A DNA stretch of 64,000 nt from Callipepla californica brunnescens (lineage: Eukaryota > Chordata > Aves > Galliformes > Odontophoridae). Numbering within the stretch: the first letter of the stretch is position 1; every line of letters starts with the position of its first letter. This document shows positions 12,201 through 20,851 of the stretch, piece after piece. Position numbers and translations under genes: made by a program. The stretch covers positions 41,706,233 through 41,770,232 of the forward strand of contig JALIRH010000002.1 of assembly GCA_023055505.1 (NCBI GenBank), given 5' to 3'. The notes below the pieces were generated by a model. That model worked only from the letters and a program-made list of their open reading frames with translations. It had not been told where the DNA came from and did no database searches.

Positions 12201-14928
12201 GCTTTTCATTGTAGAGAAAGTAAAAAAGAGGAGCCAAGGACAGTGCAGGAAAACCTCAGCATGTGCAATGAGGTTAACCCTGAAGGAAAAGGATGCTCAC
12301 TAAGTCCACAGAAAGGCTCCTCGTCCCCTCATCTATGTGTTCCACCTTAGAAGTGGAACAACTGATGAGAGAGGAACTGGGAGGCAAAAGTGCAGCTGTC
12401 AAAAAGACCAAGAGAAAGCAGTCCTTGTGACGAGAATGGGAAAAAAAAAAAAACAAAACACAAAAAAACAAAGGAAGAGAGAAACAGCACTAGAAAACCT
12501 TCTGTTCCTTTGTACAGACAGTAGCTCAGAGTCTCCCTTGCTGCCAAGGTCTGAGGCCATTAAAGGAGCCTAGCCAAAACCTTTCAGGGACATCAGATGA
12601 GCTACCCTGCTGGCTGCTGGGCCTAGCTGGGATTCTGTGCAGTCATCATTTGAAAGCCACTGATGATGAGACATTGGTCTCATTGAGAAGGGTCCTCATT
12701 TAGCGCTCCAAGTAGTTTTAATACTTAGGTTATGCAGTTTAGAGGAGAAAAACCTTAATAACCATTCCAATCAGACCATCTTTTGTCCTTCGCTGAGCTG
12801 TTCAGCTTCCCGATGAAGGGCTAGTAGTTGTCAGTGCAACCCCTAAGACAAGCAAAGCTGAATTTCAGAGATACATCAGGTAGCACTCATGCATCATTAT
12901 AGAGTGCTAACCTTGAAAAACAGAGTGTCAAAGACTCAAATATAAATAATTTTGGTTATCCAAAGAATTCTTCCATTCTTTACTATGCAGATTGCAACAT
13001 CACTTCCCTCCAATAAGTGAGAAGAAACTGTGTCATTCACGGAGCCATTCACATAGCTCAAATAACCAGGAGCACCTTGTCTGAGATCACTAATCTCAAT
13101 TTGGTAATGACTTATACAAGGTGCTTAATAGGTATTTATGGACAAAAAATTCTGCAAAATATAACTGGGTTTCTAAATTAAAATACACATATGTAAGTAA
13201 GGAAATACAAATAAATGCAAAAATTCAAAATGGTTGAAAACAAGTGAATTCTGAATTTGAATTTGTACCACTGAGATTTGATCTAAATGACTTTAAGAAG
13301 GCAAAAGTTTTTAAAGAAAAGTAATGCAGATTCTTTAAATAAACCTTTGAAGTCCAGTTCCAGTGGACTCTAGGGAGCATGTTTTTGAGCAAAGTGGATG
13401 CAGCCAGAGTTAGTCAAATTGACCTTAAACATTAATAGATGGCTGAGGGACTACAAATGATGTAGGGATGGAGAGGAACACATTGTGTGCAAGTAAATGG
13501 ATTACACGTTATAATAGGTCTATATCTGAGCTAGGAGGTGCTTTGCTTGAGCTTAGCTCAAGCCAGAACCGGAACTGGAAGGAATATTTCTATGTCAGTA
13601 CCATAGAGAATGCAGAAGAGTAGATTCTGTGGCCTGGCACAACGACACAGCTTTCTGGTCCCAGCTAGTATCCTCACATGGCATGACGCTGAACCCTGTG
13701 AGCATGCCACCTTGAACCACCAGTGGTTGAGGGGGCAGTGCAACAAGAGGGGTCACCATGCCTTGTGGTGCCTCCAGGTTCACTCTTCATCAGACTAGCA
13801 CACTGACATCACAAGAAAAATAATTCACACTTGCGCAATGAGGCTTACTGATTATCTTTTTCTCCCCCTTTAGAAATTAGAAACTCTCAACTCAAAATAC
13901 AGACAGAGGCAATAATTTTTCTCTCTAATGGAAGAAAATAGAAAGAAAATAGATTTTCTATCCATTACAAAAATCTCTTCAGTGAAAGTCATGTTTCTAA
14001 GTCTCAGTTTGGGATGAACTTAGGTCTTGTTTCATTTTCAGCCATTTCCACGCATCTCACAGTTTTGAGGAGATCAAAGAGATCTTACCTGTAACAGGGG
14101 CTTTTACAGTGCGATGATTCTTCTCCAGTCATTCTATTTCTGAAGAAATGAAATTTGAAGAACAGAAAAAAAAAGAAACTTCAGCCTAAGCAACTCCAAA
14201 CATGCCTTGTGTTGTAGAGTTTGCAAAGTCTGAAACCCTTACCTCAAATCTGCCTTAATTCTGATGAACCAATCAAAGGCTTGACACATTCCAGATGTTC
14301 TAAGGCTTTGGAAATCAGATTCAAATTCCACTGTATCAAGCATGTTTTTAAAAATAAATATGAAATGTTGCACAAATGTGGACAATTTAGTCCACAGAAT
14401 TCTACTCATATCCTGTATAGACAAGTTGTTTTGATATTCCTATCAGTAATGACTTTTGTAATTGGATATGCTGTGAAATTCAGCTCTTCTTCATAGCTCC
14501 ATCTATCACCAGTTTCTGTGTTCTCTTTTCGATTCCCAAATTATCTCATATTCATCTGGACTTTGTCAATGCAAAGCTGTTCTTATTACCAGCCTTTGTT
14601 GTTTCCTGACTTGATTTCAAGTCAAATCCCTTTCTTGTAAATATGTATCATTAACATACTTGATTAACTTATTAAACATTGCAGCACAAGCTCATTATGC
14701 ATTTGTCTGATGTGATTTAACTTTCATTTTTTAGTGAGTTCATAGCAAAAGAAAGGCTGTGCAATGCAGAGGGAGTGCAGGATATTCCATAACACTCTCT
14801 CCCTGTCAAGCAGTTGTTCAAATCCAGTCTCCTGAATAGCAGCTTTAATTATCACTGTCTGACAGTTTTGGAAGAAGAGTGCTTGGTTGCTGCCTCATAA
14901 AGCTAGCAGTTGTTTGTATAAAAGCTTT
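6231..14928. other. Long non-coding stretch
   Basis: No gene or clear transposon seen across 8.7 kb. Low-complexity items: T-rich runs at 6324-6351 and 10016-10045, and an A-rich run at about 12439-12475. A small perfect inverted repeat with 8-bp arms and a 3-nt centre lies at 13545-13563. Open frames (for example 6400-6726 and 12274-12573) are compositional, with no recognisable domain. Confidence 0.55.
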
Positions 14929-15273
14929 GTGGCAAAAAGTGTTAAATCACAGAAAAGGTGCTTTCTTCTAATATTGAATAAAGGACCTTATTCTAACAAA
15001 GAAAACTGTTATTCCCCTCGGCTTTTCTTGTATCTCCTCTTTTCACTGCACTGTAGAATTTCTGCTGTGAACTTTCTTCTGTCTTCCCCATGCTTATCAT
15101 CTACTTATTAACTAATGCAACTCTCAGGCTGTTTATGCCACAATCTGTCCTTGGGCAAGTCATAGTGTGAGCACACATCCTTCTTCCAGATGCAGTCCTG
15201 CCAGTTGAAGAGGTTACCAGCCCAACCCTGCCTCAGAAGTACCCATCCTCGCCAGAGGCAAACCAGCCTGAGC
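14929..15273. repeat. Left copy of 345-bp flank duplication
   Basis: This 345-bp segment is identical, base for base by eye, to 20507-20851. Here it runs directly into a truncated LTR. The right-hand copy runs on into different host sequence. It contains no gene. A duplication this long is not the 4-6 bp produced by normal retroviral integration. See the findings for possible origins. Confidence 0.95.
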
Positions 15274-15824
15274 CCGGTTCCGTGACGATTGGTGCGGGGG
15301 ACCCACGGACCCACGCCCCAGGAAAAGGGAAGGGAAAAAAGAAAAAGAAAAGGGAAAAAGGAGATGGGCCTAGAAACAAAACAGCGGCAACGATCTGAGG
15401 AGGAAAGCTAATTTACTAAATATGATATCAGAAAGTAAAATAACACAATATAATACAATATAATTGGAATTGAGGCTAATGAATCTAATAAAATGAGCAA
15501 GAGAGAGTGTCCGATAAACCGGAGGCCTTACGCTAACGCTGAAGGCGATACGGCAGCGAGCACCCACTGCTGAGTCGATCCCGAAGGAAAGAGAGTGTCC
15601 CGTGACCGCTGAGGGTTTTATCTGTTCCCTCTGAGCGGAAAACACGTAAAAATACAAAGCATCGCAAAGTCCTCTGGGGAATGTAGTGCTTCTTCTCTTC
15701 TGAGACAGGTATACCTGGAATTATCAATGATCTATGGAGCTGGAGTATTAGCTCTTTAACTCTTAATGCAATACATGATGCTATGATGTGGAATACCAGT
15801 ACCAAAAATCATAAAACCATGACA
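15271..15824 (-). repeat. 3' LTR, outer end truncated
   Basis: Identical by eye to 19953-20506 of the other LTR (constant offset 4682, no indels). The inner end is intact and finishes in TGACA next to the polypurine tract. The outer (U5) end lacks the 25 bp that begin the other LTR on the plus strand, including its TGTCA terminus. The join to host DNA shares AGC (15271-15273) between flank and LTR. The short open frames inside it (15370-15805) recur in the other LTR and are not genes. Confidence 0.93.
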
Positions 15825-15835
15825 TTCCACCCCTT
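15825..15835 (-). other. Polypurine tract
   Basis: On the sense strand the purine run AAGGGGTGGAA sits immediately 5' of the TGTCA that opens the 3' LTR. This is the expected primer site for plus-strand DNA synthesis. Only about 100 bp, mostly a CA/TA-rich low-complexity run, separate it from the integrase stop codon, so no env gene fits in between. Confidence 0.85.
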
Positions 15836-15938
15836 ATTCCACATCGTTACATCATGCTTGATACATACAGAAGAACAATGATTAACATGCATTAGATATA
15901 CACACACACAACATATATATACAAGTATATACATGGAA

Positions 15939-17999
15939 TTACTGACTGCACTCCCCCAACATCAAATTCCCTTGTGGTACACACTGAACATCCCCATTCT
16001 TCTGCATCACCCACCAAGTGGACCCAGGTCCCTGAGCAAAGACAGTTCCACGGAGAGGTTTGCCCTTTCCAGAAGCTGGAAGTACCCAAACTGCTTTGCC
16101 CAACATGTTCTTTACATGTACTACAGGGACCTTATCTCCCTCTACTGTAGGTAGAGAGCTGGATTGGGCAGGACCATCACGATTGATGGATCCTCGAGTG
16201 TTGACCAACCAGGTGGCTTCTGCCAAATGCTTCTCCCAATGCTTAAATGTTCCGCCACCCATTGCTTTCAACATGGTTTTCAGCAACCCATTGTATCTTT
16301 CAATCTTACCAGAAGCTGGTGCGTGATAGGGGATATGATAAATCCATTCAATGCCATGATCTTTGGCCCAATTACTTACAAGAGAATTTTTGAAATGAGT
16401 CCCATTATCTGACTCAATTCTTTCTGGAGTGCCATGTCGCCATAGGACTTGCTTCTTGAGACCTAGAATGGTGTTTCGGGCGGTAGCATGGGGTACTGCA
16501 TATGTTTCAAGCCACCCAGTGGTTGCTTCCACCATGGTGAGCACATAACGCTTACCATTGCGAGTTCGTGGCAAGGTGATATAATCTACCTGCCACGCCT
16601 CCCCATATTTATACTTTTGCCATCGCCCTTCCCCCCAAAGAGGTTTCATCCTCTTGGCTTGTTTAATTGTGGCGCAAGTATCACAGTCATGGATATCCTG
16701 TGCAATAGCATCCATAGTTAAGTCCACCCCTCGGTCTCTAGCCCACTTATATGTTGCATCTCTTCCTTGATGGCCCGAGGTCTCATGGGCCCATCGAGCT
16801 AAAAATAATTCACTTTTATGTTGCCAGTCCAAGTCTACTTGAGCCATCTTAACTTTGGCAGCTCGATCTACCTGATGGTTATTCTGTTGTTCTTCAGTTG
16901 CTCGGCTTTTAGGAACATGAGCATCTACATGGCGCACCTTTACAACCATATTCTTTACTCGGGCAGCAATATCTTTCCACAGTTCAGCAGCCCAAATAGG
17001 TTTACCCCTCCGTTGCCAGCCATTTTGTTCCCATTGCTGTAACCACCCCCATAAGGCATTTGCCACCATCCATGAGTCAGTGTAAAGATAAAGCACTGGC
17101 CACCTCTCGCGTTCAGCAACATCTAGGGCCAGCTGGACAGCCTTTACCTCTGCAAATTGGCTTGATTCTCCTTTTCCTTCAGTGGCCTCTGCAACTTGTC
17201 GTGTGGGGCTCCACACAGCAGATTTCCATCTGCGGTGCTTTCCCACAATGCGACACGATCCATCTGTGAACAGGGCATATCTCTTTTCATTGTCTGGAAG
17301 TTCATTGTATGGTGGGGCCTCTTTAGCACGTGATACCTCCTCTGCTGGGGTTGTTCCAAACTTTTTACCTTCAGGCCAGTCCATGATCACTTCTAGGATT
17401 CCTGGATGACTGAGGTTCCCCATCCGAGCTCGCTGTGTAATCAGCGCAATCCACTTACTCCAAGTGGCATCAGTAGCATGATGGGTTGAGGGAACCTTTC
17501 CTTTGAACATCCAATTCAGCACTGGCAGTCGAGGTGCCAGAAGGAGCTGCGCTTCAGTACCGATTACTTCGGAAGCAGCTCGAACCCCCTCATACGCGGC
17601 TAAGATTTCCTTCTCAGTTGGAGTGTAGCGCTCCTCAGACCCCCTGTATGCTCGACTCCAGAAACCAAGGGATCGGCCTCGGGTCTCTCCAGAAGCTCTT
17701 TGCCACAAACTCCATGTGGGACCTTCCTTTCCAGCAGCAGTGTAGAGGATGTTCTTTACATCCTGTCCCGTCCGCACTGGCCCCAGGGCCACGGCACGGG
17801 CTATCTCCTGCTTAATTTGCTCAAAAGCCTGCTGCTGCTCAGGACCCCATACAAAATCATTCTTCTTCCGCGTCACCCGAAAGAGAGGGCTCACAATGAG
17901 ACTGTAGTTTGGAACATGCATTCTCCAAAAGCCCACTACACCCAGAAAAGCTTGGGTCTTACTAGTGGGTGGAGACATAGCAATAATTTTGTCGATCAC
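15939..17999 (-). pseudogene. pol fragment: RT C-terminus, RNase H, integrase
   Basis: A 686-residue open frame that continues pol after a frame change. Its nominal start is internal to pol, not a true initiator. Residues 1-100 are the RT thumb/connection (QAFLGVVGFWRMHVPNYS). RNase H follows at about 240-385, with acidic residues at D246 (TDGS), E284, D308 (YTDS) and D378. Integrase has the zinc-binding HHCC set at H405, H410, C439 and C442, then the catalytic triad D472, D531 and E567 with the retroviral 35-residue spacing. A C-terminal DNA-binding segment follows to the stop. All key residues are present, so the enzyme cores look intact even though the reading frame is broken upstream. The protein would process and integrate viral DNA in the nucleus. 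Confidence 0.93.
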
Positions 18000-18861
18000 A
18001 TCTGTTGGGATGTGACGACGTCCATCTTGCCACTTTATTCCTAGGAACTGAATTTTCCTGTGCAGGCCCTTTCACTTTGCTTCGCTTAATAGCGAAGCCA
18101 GCTCGCAGGAGGATCTGGATTATTCTCTCCCCTTTCTCGAAAACTTCCCCTGCTGTATTGCCCCACACAATGATGTCATCAATGTATTGTAAGTGCTCAG
18201 GAGCACCGCCCTGTTCCAATGCAGTTTGGATCAACCCATGGCAAATGGTTGGGCTGTGCTTCCACCCCTGGGGCAAACGGTTCCAGGTGTACTGAACTCC
18301 CCTCCAGGTGAAAGCAAACTGCGTCCTGCATTCTGTGTCCAAAGGAATTGAAAAGAAGGCATTGGCAATGTCAATGGTGGCATACCACTTGGCTGCTTTT
18401 GACTCCAGTTCGTACTGGAGTTGAAGCATGTCCGGCACAGCAGCACTCAGTGGGTGTGTGACTTCATTGAGGCCACGATAATCTACCGTCAGCCTCCATT
18501 CTCCACTGGCTTTACGCACTGGCCATATGGGGCTGTTAAACGGGGAGTGAGTTTTGCTGATCACTCCCTGGCTCTCTAGCTGACGAATCAGGTTATGAAT
18601 GGGGAGCAAGGAATCCCTATTAGTGCGGTACTGCCGTCTGTGCACCGTTTTTGTAGCAATCGGTACCTGTTGCTCCTCCATTTGTAGCAACCCTACAACA
18701 GACGGATCTTCTGACAGGCCAGGCAAAGCAGACGGCTGCTTAGTGTTATCTGCGCCCACAGCAGCTATTCCAAAAGCCCATCGATACCCTTTGGGATCCT
18801 TGAAATATCCCCTTTTGAGGTAATCAATACCAAGTATACATGGAGCCCCTGGGCCAGTCAC
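17962..18861 (-). pseudogene. pol fragment: protease end and reverse transcriptase
   Basis: A 299-residue frame. Residues 5-15 (APCILGIDYL) are the end of the aspartic protease. RT palm and fingers follow: PIWPVRKASGEWRLTVDYRG near 111-130, TIDIANAFF with catalytic D164, LPQGW at 196-200, and YIDD at 226-229 carrying D228 and D229. From about residue 268 (near 18055) the frame leaves the conserved RT path, which resumes in the adjacent frame that is open to 15939. A one-base indel in a short A-run there is the simplest cause. The first residue shown is not a real start: the frame is also shifted relative to the protease frame upstream, near 18862. As it stands it encodes an RT lacking its thumb. 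Confidence 0.9.
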
Positions 18862-19099
18862 AATCTTTACCAGTTAGACTTATTTCAGCCTCCAACTTGG
18901 TCAGCTCTTGGGAACCCCCAGTCACCCCAGAAATATAGATTAATTCTGTCCCTTGGTGACTGGAGAGCATTAGAGTGCATTGTGCACCAGTGTCCATCAG
19001 TGCCTTATATTTTTGTGGTTCTGATGTGCCAGGCCAAAGAAACCACACAGTCCAATGCACTCTATTATCCCTTTCCCCCCCCTGGCTGGGGGGCACGGG
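18824..19099 (-). pseudogene. Retroviral aspartic protease, broken at 3' end
   Basis: In the same frame as the coiled-coil ORF and separated from it only by one UAG. The active-site motif is ALMDTGAQCTLM, with the catalytic aspartate about 35 codons in. There is no good ATG, so expression would need readthrough of the UAG or another recoding event. The frame runs off into unrelated residues at about 18862, where the protease C-terminus and RT continue in another frame. It would be expected to cleave the polyprotein during particle maturation. Confidence 0.85.
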
Positions 19100-19102
19100 C
19101 TA
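19075..19102 (-). promoter_or_regulatory. UAG stop plus GC hairpin (possible readthrough signal)
   Basis: The UAG (19100-19102) ends the coiled-coil ORF. On the sense strand a 6-nt spacer CCCGTG follows, then C6 (19088-19093), the loop AGCCA (19083-19087) and a run of eight G (19075-19082). The C6 can pair fully with six of those G. The downstream protease is in frame with the ORF. Gammaretroviruses express pol by readthrough of a UAG stimulated by a nearby structure. That this hairpin acts the same way is inference. Confidence 0.45.
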
Positions 19103-19684
19103 TTGTGGCTGGTAGGTACCTCGCTCAGTTCTGAAGGAGTACCGTTCAGACAGGATGACATCTCGCTCAGACAGGAGGGTGTCTCTTTCAGGTTGGAGGG
19201 CATCTTGCACAAACTGGAGACCATCTTGTTGAGACTGAGGGTTGTTGAGTTCAGACTGGAGGGCATCTCTTTCAGGCTGGAGGGCGTTTTTCTCGAACTG
19301 AAAAGCGACTTGCTTGGTCTGGAGGGTGTCTTGATCAGACTGGAGGCTGTCTAAAGTGGTCAGGAGAGTCTGACTGTCAGCTAAAAGACTCTCTTTCTGG
19401 ATCTGGACACTATCCCTCTCGGCTCGGAGACTCTCTCGCTCTATTTCAGAAACTCTATGCCTCTCTGGGATAGTATTGAATAAGGTCCGACTGGCATAAG
19501 CCAGACCCCAAATAATTTGGGCCTCCTCAGATCTGTCTGAGCCACAACATCCCTGTCTTAAATATCTGCTTAGGTTCTCAGGATCTTGCAGGTGTTCAGG
19601 GAAAAGGTCCCAGTACGTTTTGAGCATTAAAAGGGAAAAAACAACAAAATGCAGCCCCTTTAAGAGCAATTTAAAAAGCAAGAG

Positions 19685-19687
<3 letters not shown>
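19100..19687 (-). CDS. Coiled-coil protein in gag position (ERNI-like)
   Basis: A 195-residue protein, first in the element, whose ATG touches a 50-nt A tract. Residues 1-25 are hydrophobic (LLLFKLLLKGLHFVVFSLLM) and may be chance translation or a membrane-prone start. An internal Met at 21 precedes a stretch (about 21-80) resembling no domain I know. From 85 to the end there are 15 full heptads plus a partial one, such as DALQPER and DTLLSER, with a hydrophobic residue in the third place and charged residues at the end: a long coiled coil. No capsid major homology region or CCHC zinc knuckle is present. The chicken ENS-1/ERNI protein is also a coiled-coil product of an LTR element expressed in early embryos. 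Homology to it is my inference and was not checked. Confidence 0.7.
19103..19435 (-). repeat. 21-bp minisatellite encoding heptads
   Basis: Sixteen diverged 21-bp units in one reading frame, each coding for one heptad of the coiled coil. Units near the 3' end (DALQPER, DTLLSER, DVILSER) are most alike. The repeat is visible as nucleotides too, for example recurring CAGGCTGGAGGGC-like blocks on the plus strand. The antisense frame at 19055-19354 is open only because it reads the same repeat. Confidence 0.85.
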
Positions 19688-19729
<42 letters not shown>

Positions 19730-19736
19730 TATAACA
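19687..19736 (-). repeat. 50-nt poly(A) tract inside the element
   Basis: An uninterrupted run of 50 T on the plus strand, which is A50 in the sense of the element. Its last A is the first base of the ATG of the coiled-coil ORF. Such a run is unusual within a retroviral leader. Its length is likely to be unstable and error-prone in sequencing. Confidence 0.95.
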
Positions 19737-19905
19737 AGCTAGCGGCACCCAAAAAAGTTTACAGATATCCCAGAACAACTGGCAGTACGCCCAGACTTCA
19801 AGGTCGTGTTATGCCGTACAGCACTTGCAGTACAGATAAGCTTGCTAGCAAGAAACAGAGATTCACTCTAAGAGTATGTCTCTGCCCGGCTAAGGCAGCT
19901 CGTTT
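19737..19905 (-). other. Retroelement leader (untranslated)
   Basis: The sequence between the primer site and the poly(A) tract has no long frame. It carries a 12-bp perfect palindrome, CTTGCTAGCAAG (19841-19852), about 55 nt downstream of the primer site. That is where retroviral dimer-initiation palindromes usually lie. A packaging role is inference only. Confidence 0.5.
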
Positions 19906-19923
19906 GCCCCACGTTGGGCGCCA
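19906..19923 (-). other. Primer-binding site, tRNA-Lys1,2 type
   Basis: On the sense strand TGGCGCCCAACGTGGGGC begins four bases after the end of the 5' LTR. This is the primer-binding sequence known from Lys1,2-primed betaretroviruses and some lentiviruses. It fixes the element on the minus strand and identifies 19928-20506 as the 5' LTR. Confidence 0.93.
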
Positions 19924-19927
19924 AAAA

Positions 19928-20506
19928 TGTCAACGGTTTACCGGGCTGGATCAGCCCGGTTCCGTGACGATTGGTGCGGGGGACCCACGGACCCACGCCC
20001 CAGGAAAAGGGAAGGGAAAAAAGAAAAAGAAAAGGGAAAAAGGAGATGGGCCTAGAAACAAAACAGCGGCAACGATCTGAGGAGGAAAGCTAATTTACTA
20101 AATATGATATCAGAAAGTAAAATAACACAATATAATACAATATAATTGGAATTGAGGCTAATGAATCTAATAAAATGAGCAAGAGAGAGTGTCCGATAAA
20201 CCGGAGGCCTTACGCTAACGCTGAAGGCGATACGGCAGCGAGCACCCACTGCTGAGTCGATCCCGAAGGAAAGAGAGTGTCCCGTGACCGCTGAGGGTTT
20301 TATCTGTTCCCTCTGAGCGGAAAACACGTAAAAATACAAAGCATCGCAAAGTCCTCTGGGGAATGTAGTGCTTCTTCTCTTCTGAGACAGGTATACCTGG
20401 AATTATCAATGATCTATGGAGCTGGAGTATTAGCTCTTTAACTCTTAATGCAATACATGATGCTATGATGTGGAATACCAGTACCAAAAATCATAAAACC
20501 ATGACA
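19928..20506 (-). repeat. 5' LTR, complete
   Basis: 579 bp with matching termini, TGTCA at one end and TGACA at the other. On the sense strand, AGATAAAACC near 20297-20306 is a possible TATA-like box, followed by pyrimidine-rich sequence suitable for a start site; this is tentative. A purine-rich block lies at about 20000-20048 on the plus strand. A perfect 9-bp inverted repeat with a GAT centre sits at 19940-19960 near the U5 end. It joins host DNA directly at 20507, so the U3 end was integrated normally. Confidence 0.95.
19940..19960. repeat. LTR terminal hairpin
   Basis: ACCGGGCTG, GAT, CAGCCCGGT: perfect 9-bp arms around a 3-bp centre, 12 bp inside the LTR end. The other LTR starts within the right arm of this hairpin, so the truncation point falls at its apex. 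Confidence 0.9.
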
Positions 20507-20851
20507 GTGGCAAAAAGTGTTAAATCACAGAAAAGGTGCTTTCTTCTAATATTGAATAAAGGACCTTATTCTAACAAAGAAAACTGTTATTCCCCTCGGC
20601 TTTTCTTGTATCTCCTCTTTTCACTGCACTGTAGAATTTCTGCTGTGAACTTTCTTCTGTCTTCCCCATGCTTATCATCTACTTATTAACTAATGCAACT
20701 CTCAGGCTGTTTATGCCACAATCTGTCCTTGGGCAAGTCATAGTGTGAGCACACATCCTTCTTCCAGATGCAGTCCTGCCAGTTGAAGAGGTTACCAGCC
20801 CAACCCTGCCTCAGAAGTACCCATCCTCGCCAGAGGCAAACCAGCCTGAGC
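20507..20851. repeat. Right copy of 345-bp flank duplication
   Basis: Identical to 14929-15273. It starts exactly at the intact LTR end with GTGGCA. The left copy also begins with GTGGCA, so that hexamer could be the original short target site. Beyond 20851 unique host sequence continues. The copies part from each other immediately after the shared GAGC. Confidence 0.95.

Larger units (their letters stand above)
15271..20506 (-). mobile_element. ENS-1/ERNI-like class II LTR retroelement
   Basis: A proviral structure on the minus strand: 5' LTR (19928-20506), primer-binding site, leader, coiled-coil ORF, protease-RT-RNase H-integrase, polypurine tract, and 3' LTR (15271-15824). The tRNA-Lys1,2-type primer site suggests class II (betaretrovirus-like) affinity. 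The position and heptad structure of the first ORF recall the chicken ENS-1/ERNI (Soprano) family, which is known for a coiled-coil protein; this assignment is from memory. Capsid, nucleocapsid and env are absent, and pol contains two frame changes, so this copy cannot complete a cycle alone. Identical LTRs suggest recent insertion. Confidence 0.9.

Noticed and set aside
15370..15805. Two ORFs of 90 and 95 residues in the LTR, repeated at 20052-20487
   Set aside because: They duplicate only because the LTRs are identical. They have no recognisable domain and overlap promoter-type sequence.
15836..15938. Possible env between integrase and polypurine tract
   Set aside because: Only about 100 bp of mostly CA/TA-rich sequence, far too short for env.
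18997..19266. ORF of serine/leucine heptads overlapping the coiled-coil gene
   Set aside because: It reads the same 21-bp repeat in another frame on the same strand and merges into the protease region. It is a shadow.
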